Below, piece by piece: positions 7,072 to 27,595 of a stretch of 64,000 nt of DNA (its first letter is position 1; each line of letters opens with the position of its first letter). This DNA is from Kytococcus schroeteri (GTDB lineage Bacteria > Actinomycetota > Actinomycetes > Actinomycetales > Dermatophilaceae), in assembly GCF_002847825.1 (NCBI RefSeq), contig NZ_PKIZ01000004.1, positions 64,611 to 128,610 on the forward strand, written 5' to 3'. Both the position numbers and the translations under genes were made by a program. The notes beneath the pieces are model-generated. The model saw nothing but the letters and a program-made list of their open reading frames with translations. It was not told the origin of the DNA and did not search any database.

Positions 7072-10000
7072 ATGCCCGACCCCTCGCGCCCCACCGCCGT
7101 CCACGCTGCCGAACGGGCCGGCGCCACCGCGCGTCCCGTCACCTGGCGACGCCTGCTCACGCCGGCGTCCGCCGTGGCGCTGGCCGTGCTGACCGTGGGC
7201 GGCGTGGGCCAGTCCGTGGGGGCCGTCCTGGCCGGTCGCCTCGCTCAGGACCCGCAGGCGCCCCTCGTGGGGTGGCTCGCCCTGGCCCTCGTGGGTGGCG
7301 TGGTGCTCGATGCCGTGGGCCGCCTGCTGTGGGTGGGGGAGGTCGACCGCGCCGAGGGCGAGCTGCGCCGCGACGTGTTGACCGCCGTGACCGCGCAACC
7401 GGTGGCGGCCCTGGGCGACCAGGCGGTCGGTGAGCTGCTCGACCGCATCGACGACGACGCCACGGAGATCGGCTCGCTGAGCCGGGACATGCTGTGGAAC
7501 GTCCTGTCCACCTTGGTGGCCGTTGTGCCGATGTGGGTCGTGGCCGGGCTCACCTGGTGGCCCGCCTGGTTCCTCTTCCCGGTGGTCGGCGCCGCCACCC
7601 TGCTCGTGGTGCGCCCGTTGCTGCCCCGGATCGCCGAGCTCAAGGTGCACGAGGAGGCCGCGTTCACCGCGCACGCCGCGGCCCTCGAGGAGGGCATCGC
7701 CGCCCGGGACGACCTGCGCACCAGCCTCGGCCAGCCGTTCGCCGTGCGCCGCCTGGCCGAGCTCTCCGCCGAGGTCCACCGCCGCTTCCGGGCGGTGCTG
7801 GGCCAGGAGGTCGCGGTCATCCTCCGTAGCGGGCTGGTGCTGCAGCTGCTCATGGTGGTGCTCGTGGTCGGGGGTGCCTGGGCCGTGGAGGGCGGGCACC
7901 TGGGCATCTCCGCGCTGGTCACCCTCTTCCTCGTGAGCAGCCGCTTCGTCGGCGTCATGTCGCAGCTGTCCGAACAGCTGCCGGAGCTCCAGGCCGGTAT
8001 GGGAGCAGTCATCCGCGTGCGGCAGGCCATCGCCTCCGAGGCCGAGCCCGTCGGGGGTGACCCGCTGCCCGAGGGGCCGCTCGACCTGCGCTTCGCCGAC
8101 CTGGACTTCTCCTACGGGCAGGGCACCTTCGCGCTGCGGGGCATCGACCTCCACGTGCCGGCCGGCCAGACGCTGGCCCTGGTGGGGCGCACCGGGTCGG
8201 GCAAGTCCACCCTCGCCTCGATGGTGACGCGCGCCATCGAGCCCCCGGCCGGCACCGTGCTGCTCGGCGGGCAGGACGTGGGCACCACCGACCTCGCGGC
8301 CCTCCGCGGGGGCGTGGGCACGGTCACCCAGCGCACCGAGGTGCTCGCCGGCACGCTGGCGCAGAACATCACGCTCTTCGAGGACCTCGGCGACGAGCAC
8401 GTGCAGGCCGTCGTCGACGAGCTGGGTCTCACCGACTGGGTGGCCGCGCTGCCCGACGGCCTGCACACCCTGCTCGGCCCGGGCGGCCTGACGCTCTCGG
8501 CGGGGGAGGAGCAGCTGCTCGCCTTCGCGCGCTTGCTGGCCCGTGACGTGCAGGTGGTGGTGCTCGACGAGGCCACCGCCCGGATGGACCCGGTCACCGA
8601 GCAACGCGTGGTGCGCGCCTCCGAGCGCCTGCTCTCGGGGCGCACCGGCGTGCTCGTGGCCCACCGGCTCGGGACGATCGAGCGGGCCGACCTCGTGGCC
8701 GTGCTCCAGGACGGTCGCGTGCTCCAGCACGGCACCCACGCGCAGCTGTCCGCCGACGACGGCGCCTTCCGCGACCTCCTGCGCGCGGCCACCGCCGGGG
8801 ACCACGCCGCGCAGGAGGAGCCCGACCCCACCGAGGACGAGGCCACCCAGCACGCGGTGGGTACGGCCCGTCGCCTCACCACGCCGCCCCCCCACCCGCG
8901 ACGCCGGCCGCGCACCGTCGCTGGCCCGTGCGGTCTGGCGCGCCATCACGGCGCGGCCGGCCTGGGGCCTGGTGTCCATCCCGCTGTTCCTCGCGCTCTC
9001 GCTCAGCGGCGCCGTCGGAGCGGGGACGGCCTGGGCCTGGGGTCGGCTCGTCGAGGTGCTCGCCTCCGGGGGCTCCCCGTGGGGGTGGGTGACGGCGATC
9101 GTGGTGTTGCTGGTCTCGGCCCCGCTGCTGCTGGGGGCGGCGATCCTGCGCTACCCCCGGTGGTGGGTGGAGCTCATGCTGCGCATCCGCATGGCCGTGC
9201 TCGTGGGGCAGACCGAGCAACGACGCACGGAGAAGCTGCCGCCCGGCGAGGTGGTGGCCCGGGCCATGGACGGCGAGCGGTACATTCGCTACACCGACCG
9301 GTGGGTGGACCTCGTCAACGGTCTGCTCATCGCGCTGTTCACCGCCCTCGTCTCCGGGCACGCCACGAGCGGCCTGGTGCTGCTGGCCGTGCTCGCTGGA
9401 TCGGCCCTGGTCTCCGCCCTCGGGCGGCCCCTGGCCGGCCGGTCGGCCACGGCGGCCTCCGCCCTGCGGGCCGAGTTCGGGCGTGCGGTCGGCTCCGCCC
9501 TGGAGTCCGCGCGCACGGTGAAGCTCTCCGGGCGGATGCCCCAGGTGCGCCGCCACCTGCTGTCACTCGACCGGCGCCGCGTGGAGGCCGCGGTCCTGGA
9601 GCACCGCGTGGCCGCAGGCCTCAAGGGCCTGCCGCCGATCCTGCTCCAGCTGGCCGCCGTGGGCGCCTGGTGGGCCCACCAGCAGGGGTACTGGGACCTC
9701 TCCACCACCCTGCTCGTGGCCAGCACCGTGCTCGGGTTCGTCTGGTTCGGGCAGGTGGCCGGTGCGGTGATCACCGAGGCCCCCGGTGTGCGCTCGTGGC
9801 AGCAGGCCACCCACGGCATGGCCGGTGGCCGCGACCTGGTGTCCCTCCCCGAGGGCGTGGACCTCGTGTCCGGACGGGCACCCGGTCCCGCACCCGTGGA
9901 GGTGGAGCCGCTGCGGGCGCTGACGCTCCAGGGGCTGGACGTCGTCCACGACGACGGCACGGTCGGTGTGGAGGGCGTGGACCTCACGGTGCACGCCGGC

Positions 10001-10591
10001 GAGCTCGTGCTCCTCGTGGGACCGGTGGGTTCCGGCAAGTCCAGCCTCCTGCGGGGCCTGGCCGGCCTGGAGCACACCCGCGGCACGCTGCGCTGGAACG
10101 ACCGGGCCGTCGACGACCCCGAGACCTTCCTGCGCCCCGGTCAGGTGGCGTGGGTCGCGCAGGTCCCGCGGGTCCTCTCGGGCAGCTTCGCCGAGAACCT
10201 CCGGCTCGACCACGAGCGTGCGGTCGAGGCGGCCGTGGACGTGGCCCGCCTTGGCCCGGATCTCACCGCGGCCGGCGGCTCCGAGGCCCTCGTGGGCCAC
10301 CGCGGGGTGCGCCTCTCCGGCGGCCAGGTGCAGCGCCTGGCGCTGGCCCGTGCACTGGCGGCGGACGCGCAGCTGGTGCTGGCCGACGACGTCTCGTCGG
10401 CGCTGGACGCCCGCACCGAGGTGGAGCTCTGGGAGGCCCTGCGCGCGGGGGGCACCACGGTGGTGGGTGCCACGTCCAAGCGGTCGGCCCTCCAGCGGGC
10501 GGACCGGGTGGCGGTGCTCCGCGGCGGGCGCGTGGTGGCCACCGGCCCGTGGAGCGAGCTCGAGCGCCAGTGGGGGCACCTCGCGGGGTGA
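7072..10591 (+). CDS. Fused double ABC exporter (TMD-NBD-TMD-NBD), apparent frameshift
   Basis: The first half (7072 to ~8880) is a type IV exporter half: hydrophobic N-terminal domain, Walker A GRTGSGKST, signature LSAGE, Walker B VVVLDEAT and an H-loop VAHRLGT. The second half (~8890-10591) continues in the +1 frame with a second membrane domain, Walker A GPVGSGKSS, signature LSGGQ, Walker B LVLADDVSS and no H-loop histidine. The first frame has no stop at the junction and reads nonsense to 10659; removing one C from the C7 run at 8887-8893 restores a 1172-residue protein. The site motifs are those of an asymmetric exporter, with one intact and one degenerate ATP site. The substrate is unknown. 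It stands alone between rplL and rpoB with its own promoter and terminator. Confidence 0.75.
8887..8893 (+). other. C7 homopolymer at the frame break of the ABC exporter
   Basis: Seven consecutive C residues lie exactly where protein homology changes from frame 1 to frame 2. Six C would keep the frame. A sequencing error, an inactivating mutation or slippage-based phase variation are all possible. Confidence 0.8.
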
Positions 10592-10594
10592 GCA

Positions 10595-10636
10595 CCTGGG
10601 TCCGGGCCGGGCCGGGCAGGGCGGTCCGGACCCAGG
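10595..10636 (+). terminator. Terminator of the ABC exporter gene
   Basis: An 11-bp perfect stem with a 20-base G-rich loop begins four bases after the stop codon in the second frame, which supports 10591 rather than 10659 as the true end of the gene. Confidence 0.6.
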
Positions 10637-10655
10637 CCCCGGGTGCGTGTCGGGA

Positions 10656-10685
10656 TTGACCGGGGCCGGTGGTGTGGGGCACAGT
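10656..10685 (+). promoter_or_regulatory. Upstream rpoB promoter candidate (P1)
   Basis: TTGACC, 18-base spacer, CACAGT. Good -35, weaker -10. Confidence 0.4.
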
Positions 10686-10762
10686 TCAACCGCTCGTCGG
10701 GGCGGGGGCGGTCCCACGACGCGGACCGACGCCGGGGGAAGGCGGCGGCACGTCGTCGGCGT

Positions 10763-10791
10763 TTGACGGGCCCTTGACAGGGGTGTACTGT
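10763..10791 (+). promoter_or_regulatory. Main rpoB promoter (P2)
   Basis: TTGACG, 17-base spacer, TACTGT: the best promoter in the window. It resembles the mycobacterial rpoB promoter, which uses near-identical hexamers. Confidence 0.75.
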
Positions 10792-10983
10792 GACTCGTTG
10801 CGCTGCCCCTTTGTCTCCAACCCCACCCCCGACGCCCGCGCGCCAGACGTCCGCCGACACCTCCGCCTCGCGTGTGGGGATCCGTGACCGCCCGGCGGGG
10901 GCGCAGGCCGACCGGTGCGGGGGAGGAGTTCCCGCGGTGGCGTGACCGCACCGAACATGCACGGCCTTGAGGAAGGACACTCC

Positions 10984-14469
<3,486 letters not shown>

Positions 14470-14519
14470 GAAGACCCGAGCGAACCCTCTAGCCCCCGGA
14501 ACACGAGAGAAGGACACCT

Positions 14520-18413
<3,894 letters not shown>

Positions 18414-18448
18414 CCTGCTGACCCGGTCCCCGTGACCGGTGCGGTCCT

Positions 18449-18481
18449 GCGAGGGCCCCTCCCGCCGGGAGGGGCCCTCGC
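18449..18481 (+). terminator. Terminator of rpoB-rpoC
   Basis: A 15-bp perfect stem with a GCC loop, 35 bases after the rpoC stop. Its core repeats that of the rplA terminator. Confidence 0.8.
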
Positions 18482-18797
18482 TGCGTTCCGTACCCCGTCC
18501 GCCCCTTCTGGATTTGGAGCCACGCCGCATCTGCCATAAAGTTGCCGATTGGCGTGGGCTCGCCCGCGCCGCCCTCCACCGGGCAGTCGACCTCCACGAG
18601 GCCGCCGGCGGTGCTCGACATCCCATCGATGCCGGCAGTCGGCCACGGGTGTGGATCGGAAGTGCAGGTGGGGGAGCGTGTGGCCATCGGCCGCCGGCTC
18701 CGCGGGGGTTCCCACCCCGCCGGGTCCCGGGACGGGCCACGCGACTCATCCAGGAGCCGCCACCGCGGCGACAACGACGAAACACGGAGTTTCATCA
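18482..18797 (+). other. Intergenic leader before rpsL
   Basis: 316 bases without a gene between the rpoC terminator and rpsL. It contains a promoter candidate and then about 250 bases of untranslated sequence with several GC-rich inverted segments; apart from the GGAG before rpsL I can name nothing else in it. Confidence 0.5.
18514..18542 (+). promoter_or_regulatory. Promoter of the str operon (rpsL-rpsG-fusA)
   Basis: TTGGAG, 17-base spacer, TAAAGT in a locally AT-richer stretch. Transcription from about 18549 would give a long leader. Confidence 0.55.
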
Positions 18798-19172
18798 GTG
18801 CCTACCATCAACCAGCTGGTCCGCAAGGGCCGCCGGGACAAGGTCAAGAAGTTTGACGCCCCGGCCCTCAAGGGCTCGCCCCAGCGTCGTGGCGTGTGCA
18901 CCCGCGTGTACACCACCACCCCCAAGAAGCCGAACTCGGCCCTCCGCAAGGTCGCGCGTGTGCGCCTGACCAGCGGCATCGAGGTCACCGCGTACATCCC
19001 CGGCGTCGGCCACAACCTGCAGGAGCACTCCATCGTGCTCGTGCGTGGCGGCGGCGTGAAGGACCTCCCCGGTGTCCGCTACAAGATCATCCGCGGTGCC
19101 CTCGACGCCCAGGGCGTCAAGGACCGCAACCAGGCTCGTTCCCACTACGGCGCCAAGAAGGAGAAGAAGTAA
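18798..19172 (+). CDS. rpsL: 30S ribosomal protein S12
   Basis: 124 residues, standard. The GTG at 18798 is chosen because the protein then starts [11 protein letters not shown], as in all S12 proteins, with GGAG eight bases upstream. S12 lies at the decoding centre. The two lysines whose mutation gives streptomycin resistance are unchanged (Lys43 in TTPKKPNS and Lys88 in VKDLPG), so the allele predicts a streptomycin-sensitive ribosome. Its stop overlaps the rpsG start by one base. Confidence 0.98.
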   Translation: MPTINQLVRKGRRDKVKKFDAPALKGSPQRRGVCTRVYTTTPKKPNSALRKVARVRLTSGIEVTAYIPGVGHNLQEHSIVLVRGGGVKDLPGVRYKIIRGALDAQGVKDRNQARSHYGAKKEKK

Positions 19173-19642
19173 TGCCTCGTAAGGGCCCCGCTCCCAAGCG
19201 CCCCCTGGCCGTCGACCCGGTGCACGGGTCGCAGCTGGTGACCCAGCTGGTGAACAAGATCCTGCTGGACGGCAAGAAGTCCGTCGCCGAGTCCATCGTC
19301 TACGGCGCCCTCGAGGGCGTCCAGGAGAAGACCGGCACCGACCCCGTCCAGACCCTCAAGCGTGCGCTGGACAACATCCGTCCGGCCCTCGAGGTCAAGT
19401 CCCGCCGTGTCGGTGGCGCGACCTACCAGGTGCCGATCGAGGTCAAGCCGGCCCGCGCGACCACCCTCTCCCTGCGCTGGCTCGTGGGCTACGCCCGCCA
19501 GCGTCGTGAGAAGACCATGACCGAGCGCCTCATGAACGAGATCCTCGACGCCTCCAACGGCCTGGGTGCCGCGGTGAAGCGCCGCGAGGACACCCACAAG
19601 ATGGCCGAGGCCAACAAGGCGTTCGCCCACTACCGCTGGTGA
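19172..19642 (+). CDS. rpsG: 30S ribosomal protein S7
   Basis: 156 residues, standard, starting [10 protein letters not shown]. It nucleates assembly of the 30S head. Its ATG overlaps the rpsL stop (TAATG) and uses an AGGAG inside the rpsL 3' end, so translation is coupled. In E. coli S7 represses the operon by binding the rpsL-rpsG spacer; here that spacer does not exist, and the only structured candidate is the hairpin after rpsG. Confidence 0.98.
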   Translation: MPRKGPAPKRPLAVDPVHGSQLVTQLVNKILLDGKKSVAESIVYGALEGVQEKTGTDPVQTLKRALDNIRPALEVKSRRVGGATYQVPIEVKPARATTLSLRWLVGYARQRREKTMTERLMNEILDASNGLGAAVKRREDTHKMAEANKAFAHYRW

Positions 19643-19648
19643 TGTACT

Positions 19649-19685
19649 GGTCACCGGTGGTGGCCCCATGCCACCATCGGTGACC
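19649..19685 (+). promoter_or_regulatory. Long hairpin between rpsG and fusA
   Basis: A 16-bp stem with a single G.U pair and a five-base loop starts six bases past the rpsG stop and 68 bases before fusA. It has no U-tract. It may be an internal attenuator, a processing site or a binding site for S7. Confidence 0.6.
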
Positions 19686-19752
19686 GTCTGCCGTTCCGGC
19701 AGGTACCCGCAGCACACCCTGAAGAGCACACCCTCGAGCGAGAAGAGAGACC

Positions 19753-21853
<2,101 letters not shown>

Positions 21854-21867
<14 letters not shown>

Positions 21868-21883
21868 CCCTCGCGGGTAGACT
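21854..21883 (+). promoter_or_regulatory. tuf promoter inside the 3' end of fusA
   Basis: TTCGTG, 18-base spacer, TAGACT; the -35 lies in the fusA coding end. The unusually AT-rich leader that follows (21890-21940) fits a strong separate promoter for tuf. Confidence 0.55.
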
Positions 21884-21996
21884 CTTCCAGCCTGATTCGC
21901 AACAGTTCCCTAAAATCAGCAATACTCACGCACTGACCACCGCAATCCCGCGGTGACCCCAGCGTGACAACACCACAGTCCAACAGGAGGACCCCA

Positions 21997-23190
<1,194 letters not shown>

Positions 23191-23238
23191 TCCAGCGCCC
23201 ACTCGGGCACTGATCGCCGACGTGGCCCGCCACGTCAC

Positions 23239-23276
23239 CGAGACCCCCTGATCCCCACCGGGACCAGGGGGTCTCG
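23239..23276 (+). terminator. Terminator of tuf
   Basis: A 12-bp perfect stem starting 48 bases after the tuf stop, with a 14-base loop that can pair further inside. Confidence 0.75.
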
Positions 23277-23318
23277 TGCGTGCCGGGGCAGTCGTCGACG
23301 GGGACGTGTCCTCTGCGC

Positions 23319-24002
23319 GTGGATGGACTCTTCCCGGGCGCGGGCACCCTCATCAACGTCGTGGCCGTGCTCGTGGGGGCGACCTGCGGCATGGCCTTCG
23401 GGGCGCGGCTGCCGCAACGCGTGCACGACCTGGTCACCGACGCGCTCGGTCTGGTGACGCTGCTCATGGCGGGACTCTCCGCGGTCGCCGTCGGGTCGAG
23501 CGCGCTGGAGGCAGCCGTGGGGGAGGGGGTGCCGATCCTGCTGGTGCTGGGGGCCCTGCTCCTCGGGGGCGTATCGGGCTCCCTGTTGCGCCTCGAGGCG
23601 CGGCTCGAGGTGCTGGCCGGGGGGATGCAGGCCCGGCAGGCGCGTGGGCACGGGGGAGGCCCGGGGCCGCTGAACGACGGCTTGGGCAACGGCATCGACC
23701 AGCTGGCCCTGACGTCGGCGCTCGACCTCTTTGCCGCCCTCGCCCTCGCGTCGGCGTTCGGGGTGGGGGTGCTGCTCTCGGCGGTCTCGGTGCTGGTGGT
23801 GCAGGGCCTGCTGACCCTGCTGGGGGCGACCCTCGGGGAAGTGGTCCCCGTCTACGCCGTGGACGCGATGACGGCGGTGGGCGGACTGCTCCTCGTGGGC
23901 ATCGCGCTGGGCCTCCTGCGCATCCGGAGCCTGCCGGTCGGTGAGCTGCTGCCGGCCCTCGTGCTGACCCCGGTGGGGGCCTGGCTGCTGGCGGCCGACT
24001 GA
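23319..24002 (+). CDS. DUF554-family membrane protein
   Basis: 227 residues with about six to seven hydrophobic helices. The N-terminal GAGTLINVVAVLVGATCGMA, a central TSALDLFAALALASAFGVG and the MTAVGGLLLVGIALGLL near the C-terminus match DUF554 (YdfK-like) membrane proteins of unknown function. GTG at 23319 (VDGLFPGAG) is preferred because family members start right before the first helix; the GTG at 23280 would begin on the edge of the tuf terminator. It interrupts the tuf-rpsJ neighbourhood. It may act as a small-molecule channel or transporter, but that is inference. Confidence 0.75.
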   Translation: MDGLFPGAGTLINVVAVLVGATCGMAFGARLPQRVHDLVTDALGLVTLLMAGLSAVAVGSSALEAAVGEGVPILLVLGALLLGGVSGSLLRLEARLEVLAGGMQARQARGHGGGPGPLNDGLGNGIDQLALTSALDLFAALALASAFGVGVLLSAVSVLVVQGLLTLLGATLGEVVPVYAVDAMTAVGGLLLVGIALGLLRIRSLPVGELLPALVLTPVGAWLLAAD

Positions 24003-24008
24003 GCCGAT

Positions 24009-24037
24009 TTGGCTGCCGGGGCACTGTGTGCCACACT
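24009..24037 (+). promoter_or_regulatory. Promoter candidate of the S10 operon
   Basis: TTGGCT, 17-base spacer, CACACT, starting a few bases past the DUF554 stop. It implies a leader of about 330 bases. Confidence 0.45.
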
Positions 24038-24378
24038 TGGGAAGTTGCTTGTTGGGCGATGGCACTGCGTGTCCCCACCGAGTGTCCCCCAGGCCGGGTC
24101 TCCGGAACCGCGGGACGCCGACGCGGACGCAGGACATCGCCTTTCTGGACGAGGCAGGTCCGACCGCGGAGTCGTGCTCCACTTCCACACCCGGTGTGGA
24201 GGTCACTGCCCGTCCGGAGCACGAACCCGGTCATGCGGGGAACGGAACTCCGGTCCCCCTCCCAGGAACGGCTGACGCAGCCGTGGTGCGGCCCGCAAGG
24301 GCGACACACCCGAGTGCGTGGGTCGGGGAATGACCGCCAAGACCATTAGCGGTACGACGAGAGAGAGTCAACGAACCG
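24038..24378 (+). other. S10 operon leader
   Basis: About 340 bases without a gene between the promoter candidate and rpsJ. In E. coli and others L4 regulates the S10 operon through this leader, and a long leader here would fit such control. I did not find a clear terminator with a U-tract in it. The rpsJ start has only a weak purine tract (GAGAGAG) upstream. Confidence 0.45.
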
Positions 24379-24687
24379 ATGGCGGGACAGAAGATCCGCA
24401 TCCGGCTGAAGTCGTATGACCACGAGGTCATCGACTCCTCGGCGCGGAAGATCGTGGACACCGTGACCCGTGCGGGCGCGACCGTTGTGGGCCCTGTGCC
24501 CCTGCCGACGGAGAAGAATGTCTTCTGCGTCATCCGGTCCCCGCACAAGTACAAGGACAGCCGAGAGCACTTCGAGATGCGGACGCACAAGCGTCTGATC
24601 GACATCGTGGACCCGACCCCCAAGGCCGTGGACTCCCTGATGCGTCTCGACCTGCCGGCTGACGTGAACATCGAGATCAAGCTGTGA
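24379..24687 (+). CDS. rpsJ: 30S ribosomal protein S10
   Basis: 102 residues, standard; starts [18 protein letters not shown] and contains the [11 protein letters not shown] motif. It belongs to the 30S head and, as NusE, also binds NusB and NusG in antitermination. It opens the S10 operon; its stop overlaps the rplC start. Confidence 0.98.
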   Translation: MAGQKIRIRLKSYDHEVIDSSARKIVDTVTRAGATVVGPVPLPTEKNVFCVIRSPHKYKDSREHFEMRTHKRLIDIVDPTPKAVDSLMRLDLPADVNIEIKL

Positions 24688-25355
24688 GCGCCACCATGAC
24701 TGAGAACACCATGCAGCGCACCGTCGCCGGCGTTCTGGGCACCAAGCTCGGCATGACCCAGGTCTGGGACGCGGAGAACCGCCTCGTTCCGGTGACCGTC
24801 GTGCAGATCGCCCCGAACGTGGTGACGCAGGTCCGCACCCAGGACACCGACGGCTACGGGGCCGTGCAGATCGCCACCGGCGACATCGACCCCCGCAAGG
24901 TCAGCAAGCCCCTGCGTGGTCACTTCGAGAAGGCCGGGGTCACCCCGCGTCGTCACGTGACCGAGCTGCGCACCGCTGACGCGGCCTCCTACGAGCTGGG
25001 CCAGGAGCTCACCGTGGAGACCTTCGAGGCCGGCGCCGTCGTGGACGTCACCGGCACCACCAAGGGCAAGGGCTTCGCGGGCGTCATGAAGCGCCACGGC
25101 TTCGCCGGCGTGAGCGCCTCCCACGGTGCCCACCGCAACCACCGCAAGCCCGGTTCCATCGGTGGCTGCGCCACCCCCGGTCGCGTCTTCCGCGGCACCC
25201 GCATGGCGGGTCGCATGGGCGGCGAGCGTCAGACCACCCAGAACCTCACCATCCACGCCGTGGACGCCGACAAGGGTCTGCTGCTGATCAAGGGTGCCGT
25301 CCCCGGCGCCCGTGGCGGTCTGGTCCTCGTCCGCTCCGCCGCGAAGGGAGCCTGA
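24684..25355 (+). CDS. rplC: 50S ribosomal protein L3
   Basis: 223 residues from the GTG at 24684, which overlaps the rpsJ stop as GTGA. An ATG at 24696 would give 219 residues and is nearly as good. [14 protein letters not shown], the [10 protein letters not shown] and [15 protein letters not shown] loops that reach toward the peptidyl-transferase centre, and the [11 protein letters not shown] motif are typical. It is one of the early assembly proteins of the 50S subunit. Confidence 0.96.
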   Translation: MSATMTENTMQRTVAGVLGTKLGMTQVWDAENRLVPVTVVQIAPNVVTQVRTQDTDGYGAVQIATGDIDPRKVSKPLRGHFEKAGVTPRRHVTELRTADAASYELGQELTVETFEAGAVVDVTGTTKGKGFAGVMKRHGFAGVSASHGAHRNHRKPGSIGGCATPGRVFRGTRMAGRMGGERQTTQNLTIHAVDADKGLLLIKGAVPGARGGLVLVRSAAKGA

Positions 25356-25356
25356 C

Positions 25357-26028
25357 ATGCCGACGATCGACATCATCAGCCCCGCTGGCAAGGCCGACGG
25401 TTCCGTCGAGCTGCCCGCCGAGATCTTCGACGTGGACGCCAACGTGCCGCTGATCCACCAGGTCGTGGTGGCCCAGCTGGCCGCTGCGCGCCAGGGCACG
25501 CACGCCACCAAGACCCGCGCCGACGTGCGCGGTGGTGGCCGCAAGCCCTACCGCCAGAAGGGCACCGGCCGCGCCCGCCAGGGTTCGACCCGCGCCCCGC
25601 AGTTCGCCGGTGGTGGCGTCGTGCACGGCCCGCAGCCGCGCGACTACGCCCAGCGGACCCCCAAGAAGATGAAGGCCGCCGCCCTGCGCGGTGCGCTGTC
25701 CGACCGTGCGCGTCACGGCCGCATCCACGTGCTGAGCGCCGTGCTCGAGGGTGACAAGCCCTCCAGCAAGGCGGTCAACGGCCTGCTGCGCGGTCTCACC
25801 GACCGTCGCAACCTGCTGGTCGTGCTGCAGCGCGGCGACGAGCTGGGCCTGCTCAGCCTGCGCAACCTGCAGAACGTGCACGTGCTCTTCGCCGACCAGC
25901 TGAACACCTACGACGTCATGTGCGCCGACGACGTGTTCTTCACCGCTGGTGCGCTGGACGCCTTCATCGCCGGTGGCCAGAAGGCCACCGCCGACACGAA
26001 CGCTGCGACGCAGGAGGTTGCCCAGTGA
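25357..26028 (+). CDS. rplD: 50S ribosomal protein L4
   Basis: 223 residues when started at the ATG at 25357, which has AAGGGAG seven bases upstream and follows the rplC stop almost directly. The tunnel loop ([20 protein letters not shown]) lines the exit tunnel. L4 is the usual autogenous regulator of this operon. The stop overlaps the rplW start. Confidence 0.97.
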   Translation: MPTIDIISPAGKADGSVELPAEIFDVDANVPLIHQVVVAQLAAARQGTHATKTRADVRGGGRKPYRQKGTGRARQGSTRAPQFAGGGVVHGPQPRDYAQRTPKKMKAAALRGALSDRARHGRIHVLSAVLEGDKPSSKAVNGLLRGLTDRRNLLVVLQRGDELGLLSLRNLQNVHVLFADQLNTYDVMCADDVFFTAGALDAFIAGGQKATADTNAATQEVAQ

Positions 26029-26348
26029 GCACCCCGATGAACCAGTCGAGCACCCAGGTCGCCAAGGACCCGCGCGACGTCCTCCTCGCGCCGGTCGTCT
26101 CCGAGAAGTCCTATGCCCTGCTGGACGAGGGCAAGTACACCTTCCTGGTCGACCCGCGTGCCAACAAGACCGAGATCAAGCTGGCCGTCGAGAAGGTCTT
26201 CGACGTCAAGGTCGACTCGGTCCACACGATGAACCGCCCGGGCAAGGCCCGTCGTACTCGCTTCGGCATCGGCCGTCGCAAGGACACCAAGCGCGCCATC
26301 GTCACGCTCAAGGAAGGCTCGATCGACATCTTCGGCGCGGGCAACTGA
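26025..26348 (+). CDS. rplW: 50S ribosomal protein L23
   Basis: 107 residues. The GTG at 26025 overlaps the rplD stop (GTGA) and has a perfect AGGAGG seven bases upstream; the internal ATG at 26037 lacks one. [12 protein letters not shown] and the [17 protein letters not shown] loop are typical. L23 sits at the tunnel exit and docks trigger factor and SRP. Confidence 0.96.
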   Translation: MSTPMNQSSTQVAKDPRDVLLAPVVSEKSYALLDEGKYTFLVDPRANKTEIKLAVEKVFDVKVDSVHTMNRPGKARRTRFGIGRRKDTKRAIVTLKEGSIDIFGAGN

Positions 26349-26397
26349 GCCGCTGAGAAGTCGACACGAGACACGAGTACGGAGCTAGGACCCCAAC

Positions 26398-27234
26398 ATG
26401 GCAATCCGCAAGCACAAGCCCACGACCCCGGGCCGCCGCGGCTCGAGCGCCGCGGACTTCGTCGAGGTCACGCGCAGCACCCCGGAGAAGTCCCTGGTGC
26501 GCCCGCTGACCAAGTCCGGTGGCCGCAACGCCTCCGGTCGTATCACCACCCGCCACATCGGTGGTGGCCACAAGCGCGCCTACCGTCTGATCGACTTCCG
26601 TCGTGCGGACAAGGACGGCGTGCCGGCGAAGGTCGCCCACATCGAGTACGACCCCAACCGCACCGCGCGCATCGCGCTGCTGCACTACGCCGACGGTGAG
26701 AAGCGCTACATCATCGCGCCGAAGAACCTGGCGCAGGGCGCCCTGGTGGAGTCCGGCCCGACGGCCGACATCAAGCCGGGTAACAACCTGCCGCTGCGCA
26801 ACATCCCCGTCGGTACCGTCGTCCACGCGATCGAGCTCCGCCCCGGCGGCGGCGCCAAGATCGCGCGTTCGGCGGGTACCCGCGTGCAGCTCGTCGCCAA
26901 GGACGGCCCCTACGCGCAGCTGCGCATGCCGTCCGGCGAGATCCGCAATGTCGACGCCCGCTGTCGCGCCTCCATCGGTGAGGTCGGCAACGCCGAGCAG
27001 TCCAACATCAACTGGGGCAAGGCCGGCCGCATGCGCTGGAAGGGCAAGCGCCCGACCGTCCGTGGTGTGGTCATGAACCCGGTCGACCACCCGCACGGTG
27101 GTGGTGAGGGACGCACCTCTGGTGGTCGCCACCCGGTCAGCCCCTGGGGCAAGCCGGAGGGCCGCACCCGCCAGAAGGGCAAGGCCAGCGACAAGATGAT
27201 CGTCCGCCGTCGCCGCACCGGCAAGAAGCGCTGA
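26398..27234 (+). CDS. rplB: 50S ribosomal protein L2
   Basis: 278 residues, standard. Begins [16 protein letters not shown], carries the conserved [12 protein letters not shown] loop with the histidine next to the peptidyl-transferase centre, and ends RRRRTGKKR. One of the most conserved 50S proteins, needed for subunit joining. Confidence 0.98.
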   Translation: MAIRKHKPTTPGRRGSSAADFVEVTRSTPEKSLVRPLTKSGGRNASGRITTRHIGGGHKRAYRLIDFRRADKDGVPAKVAHIEYDPNRTARIALLHYADGEKRYIIAPKNLAQGALVESGPTADIKPGNNLPLRNIPVGTVVHAIELRPGGGAKIARSAGTRVQLVAKDGPYAQLRMPSGEIRNVDARCRASIGEVGNAEQSNINWGKAGRMRWKGKRPTVRGVVMNPVDHPHGGGEGRTSGGRHPVSPWGKPEGRTRQKGKASDKMIVRRRRTGKKR

Positions 27235-27248
27235 TAGGAGCACCTGAG

Positions 27249-27527
27249 ATGCCTCGTAGCCTCAAGAAGGGCCCCTTCGTCGACGACCACCTTGCCAAGA
27301 AGGTGGACGCCCAGAACGAAGCCGGCACCAAGAACGTGATCAAGACCTGGTCCCGCCGGTCGATGATCACCCCGGACATGCTCGGTCACACCCTGGCCGT
27401 GCACGACGGTCGCAAGCACGTCCCGGTCTTCGTGACCGAGTCGATGGTCGGCCACAAGCTCGGCGAGTTCGCCCCGACGAAGACCTTCCGTGGTCACGTC
27501 AAGGACGACCGCAAGGCCCGTCGCTGA
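27249..27527 (+). CDS. rpsS: 30S ribosomal protein S19
   Basis: 92 residues, standard; [17 protein letters not shown] and [16 protein letters not shown] are typical. It pairs with S13 in the 30S head. Follows rplB by 14 bases with GGAG before the ATG. Confidence 0.98.
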   Translation: MPRSLKKGPFVDDHLAKKVDAQNEAGTKNVIKTWSRRSMITPDMLGHTLAVHDGRKHVPVFVTESMVGHKLGEFAPTKTFRGHVKDDRKARR

Positions 27528-27595
27528 TCCACAGCACCGTGACCGCCACCGGCGATCACACCACTTACCACCAGAACGACTGAAGAGGGACTGAC

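Larger units (their letters stand above)
10592..10983 (+). other. Intergenic region upstream of rpoB
   Basis: 392 bases without a gene. It holds the ABC terminator, two promoter candidates (10656-10685 and 10763-10791) and an untranslated leader of about 190 bases ending in the rpoB ribosome binding site. I see no further ORF or obvious leader hairpin. Confidence 0.6.

Noticed and set aside
6946..8979. 677-codon open frame antisense to the ABC exporter
   Set aside because: Shadow frame; no homology and it crosses the ABC promoter.
10774..10779. Perfect TTGACA upstream of rpoB
   Set aside because: No -10 box at 16-18 bases downstream; the TTGACG at 10763 with TACTGT fits better.
23280..23318. 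Earlier GTG start for the DUF554 protein
   Set aside because: It would begin almost in the tuf terminator and add a polar stretch not found in this family.
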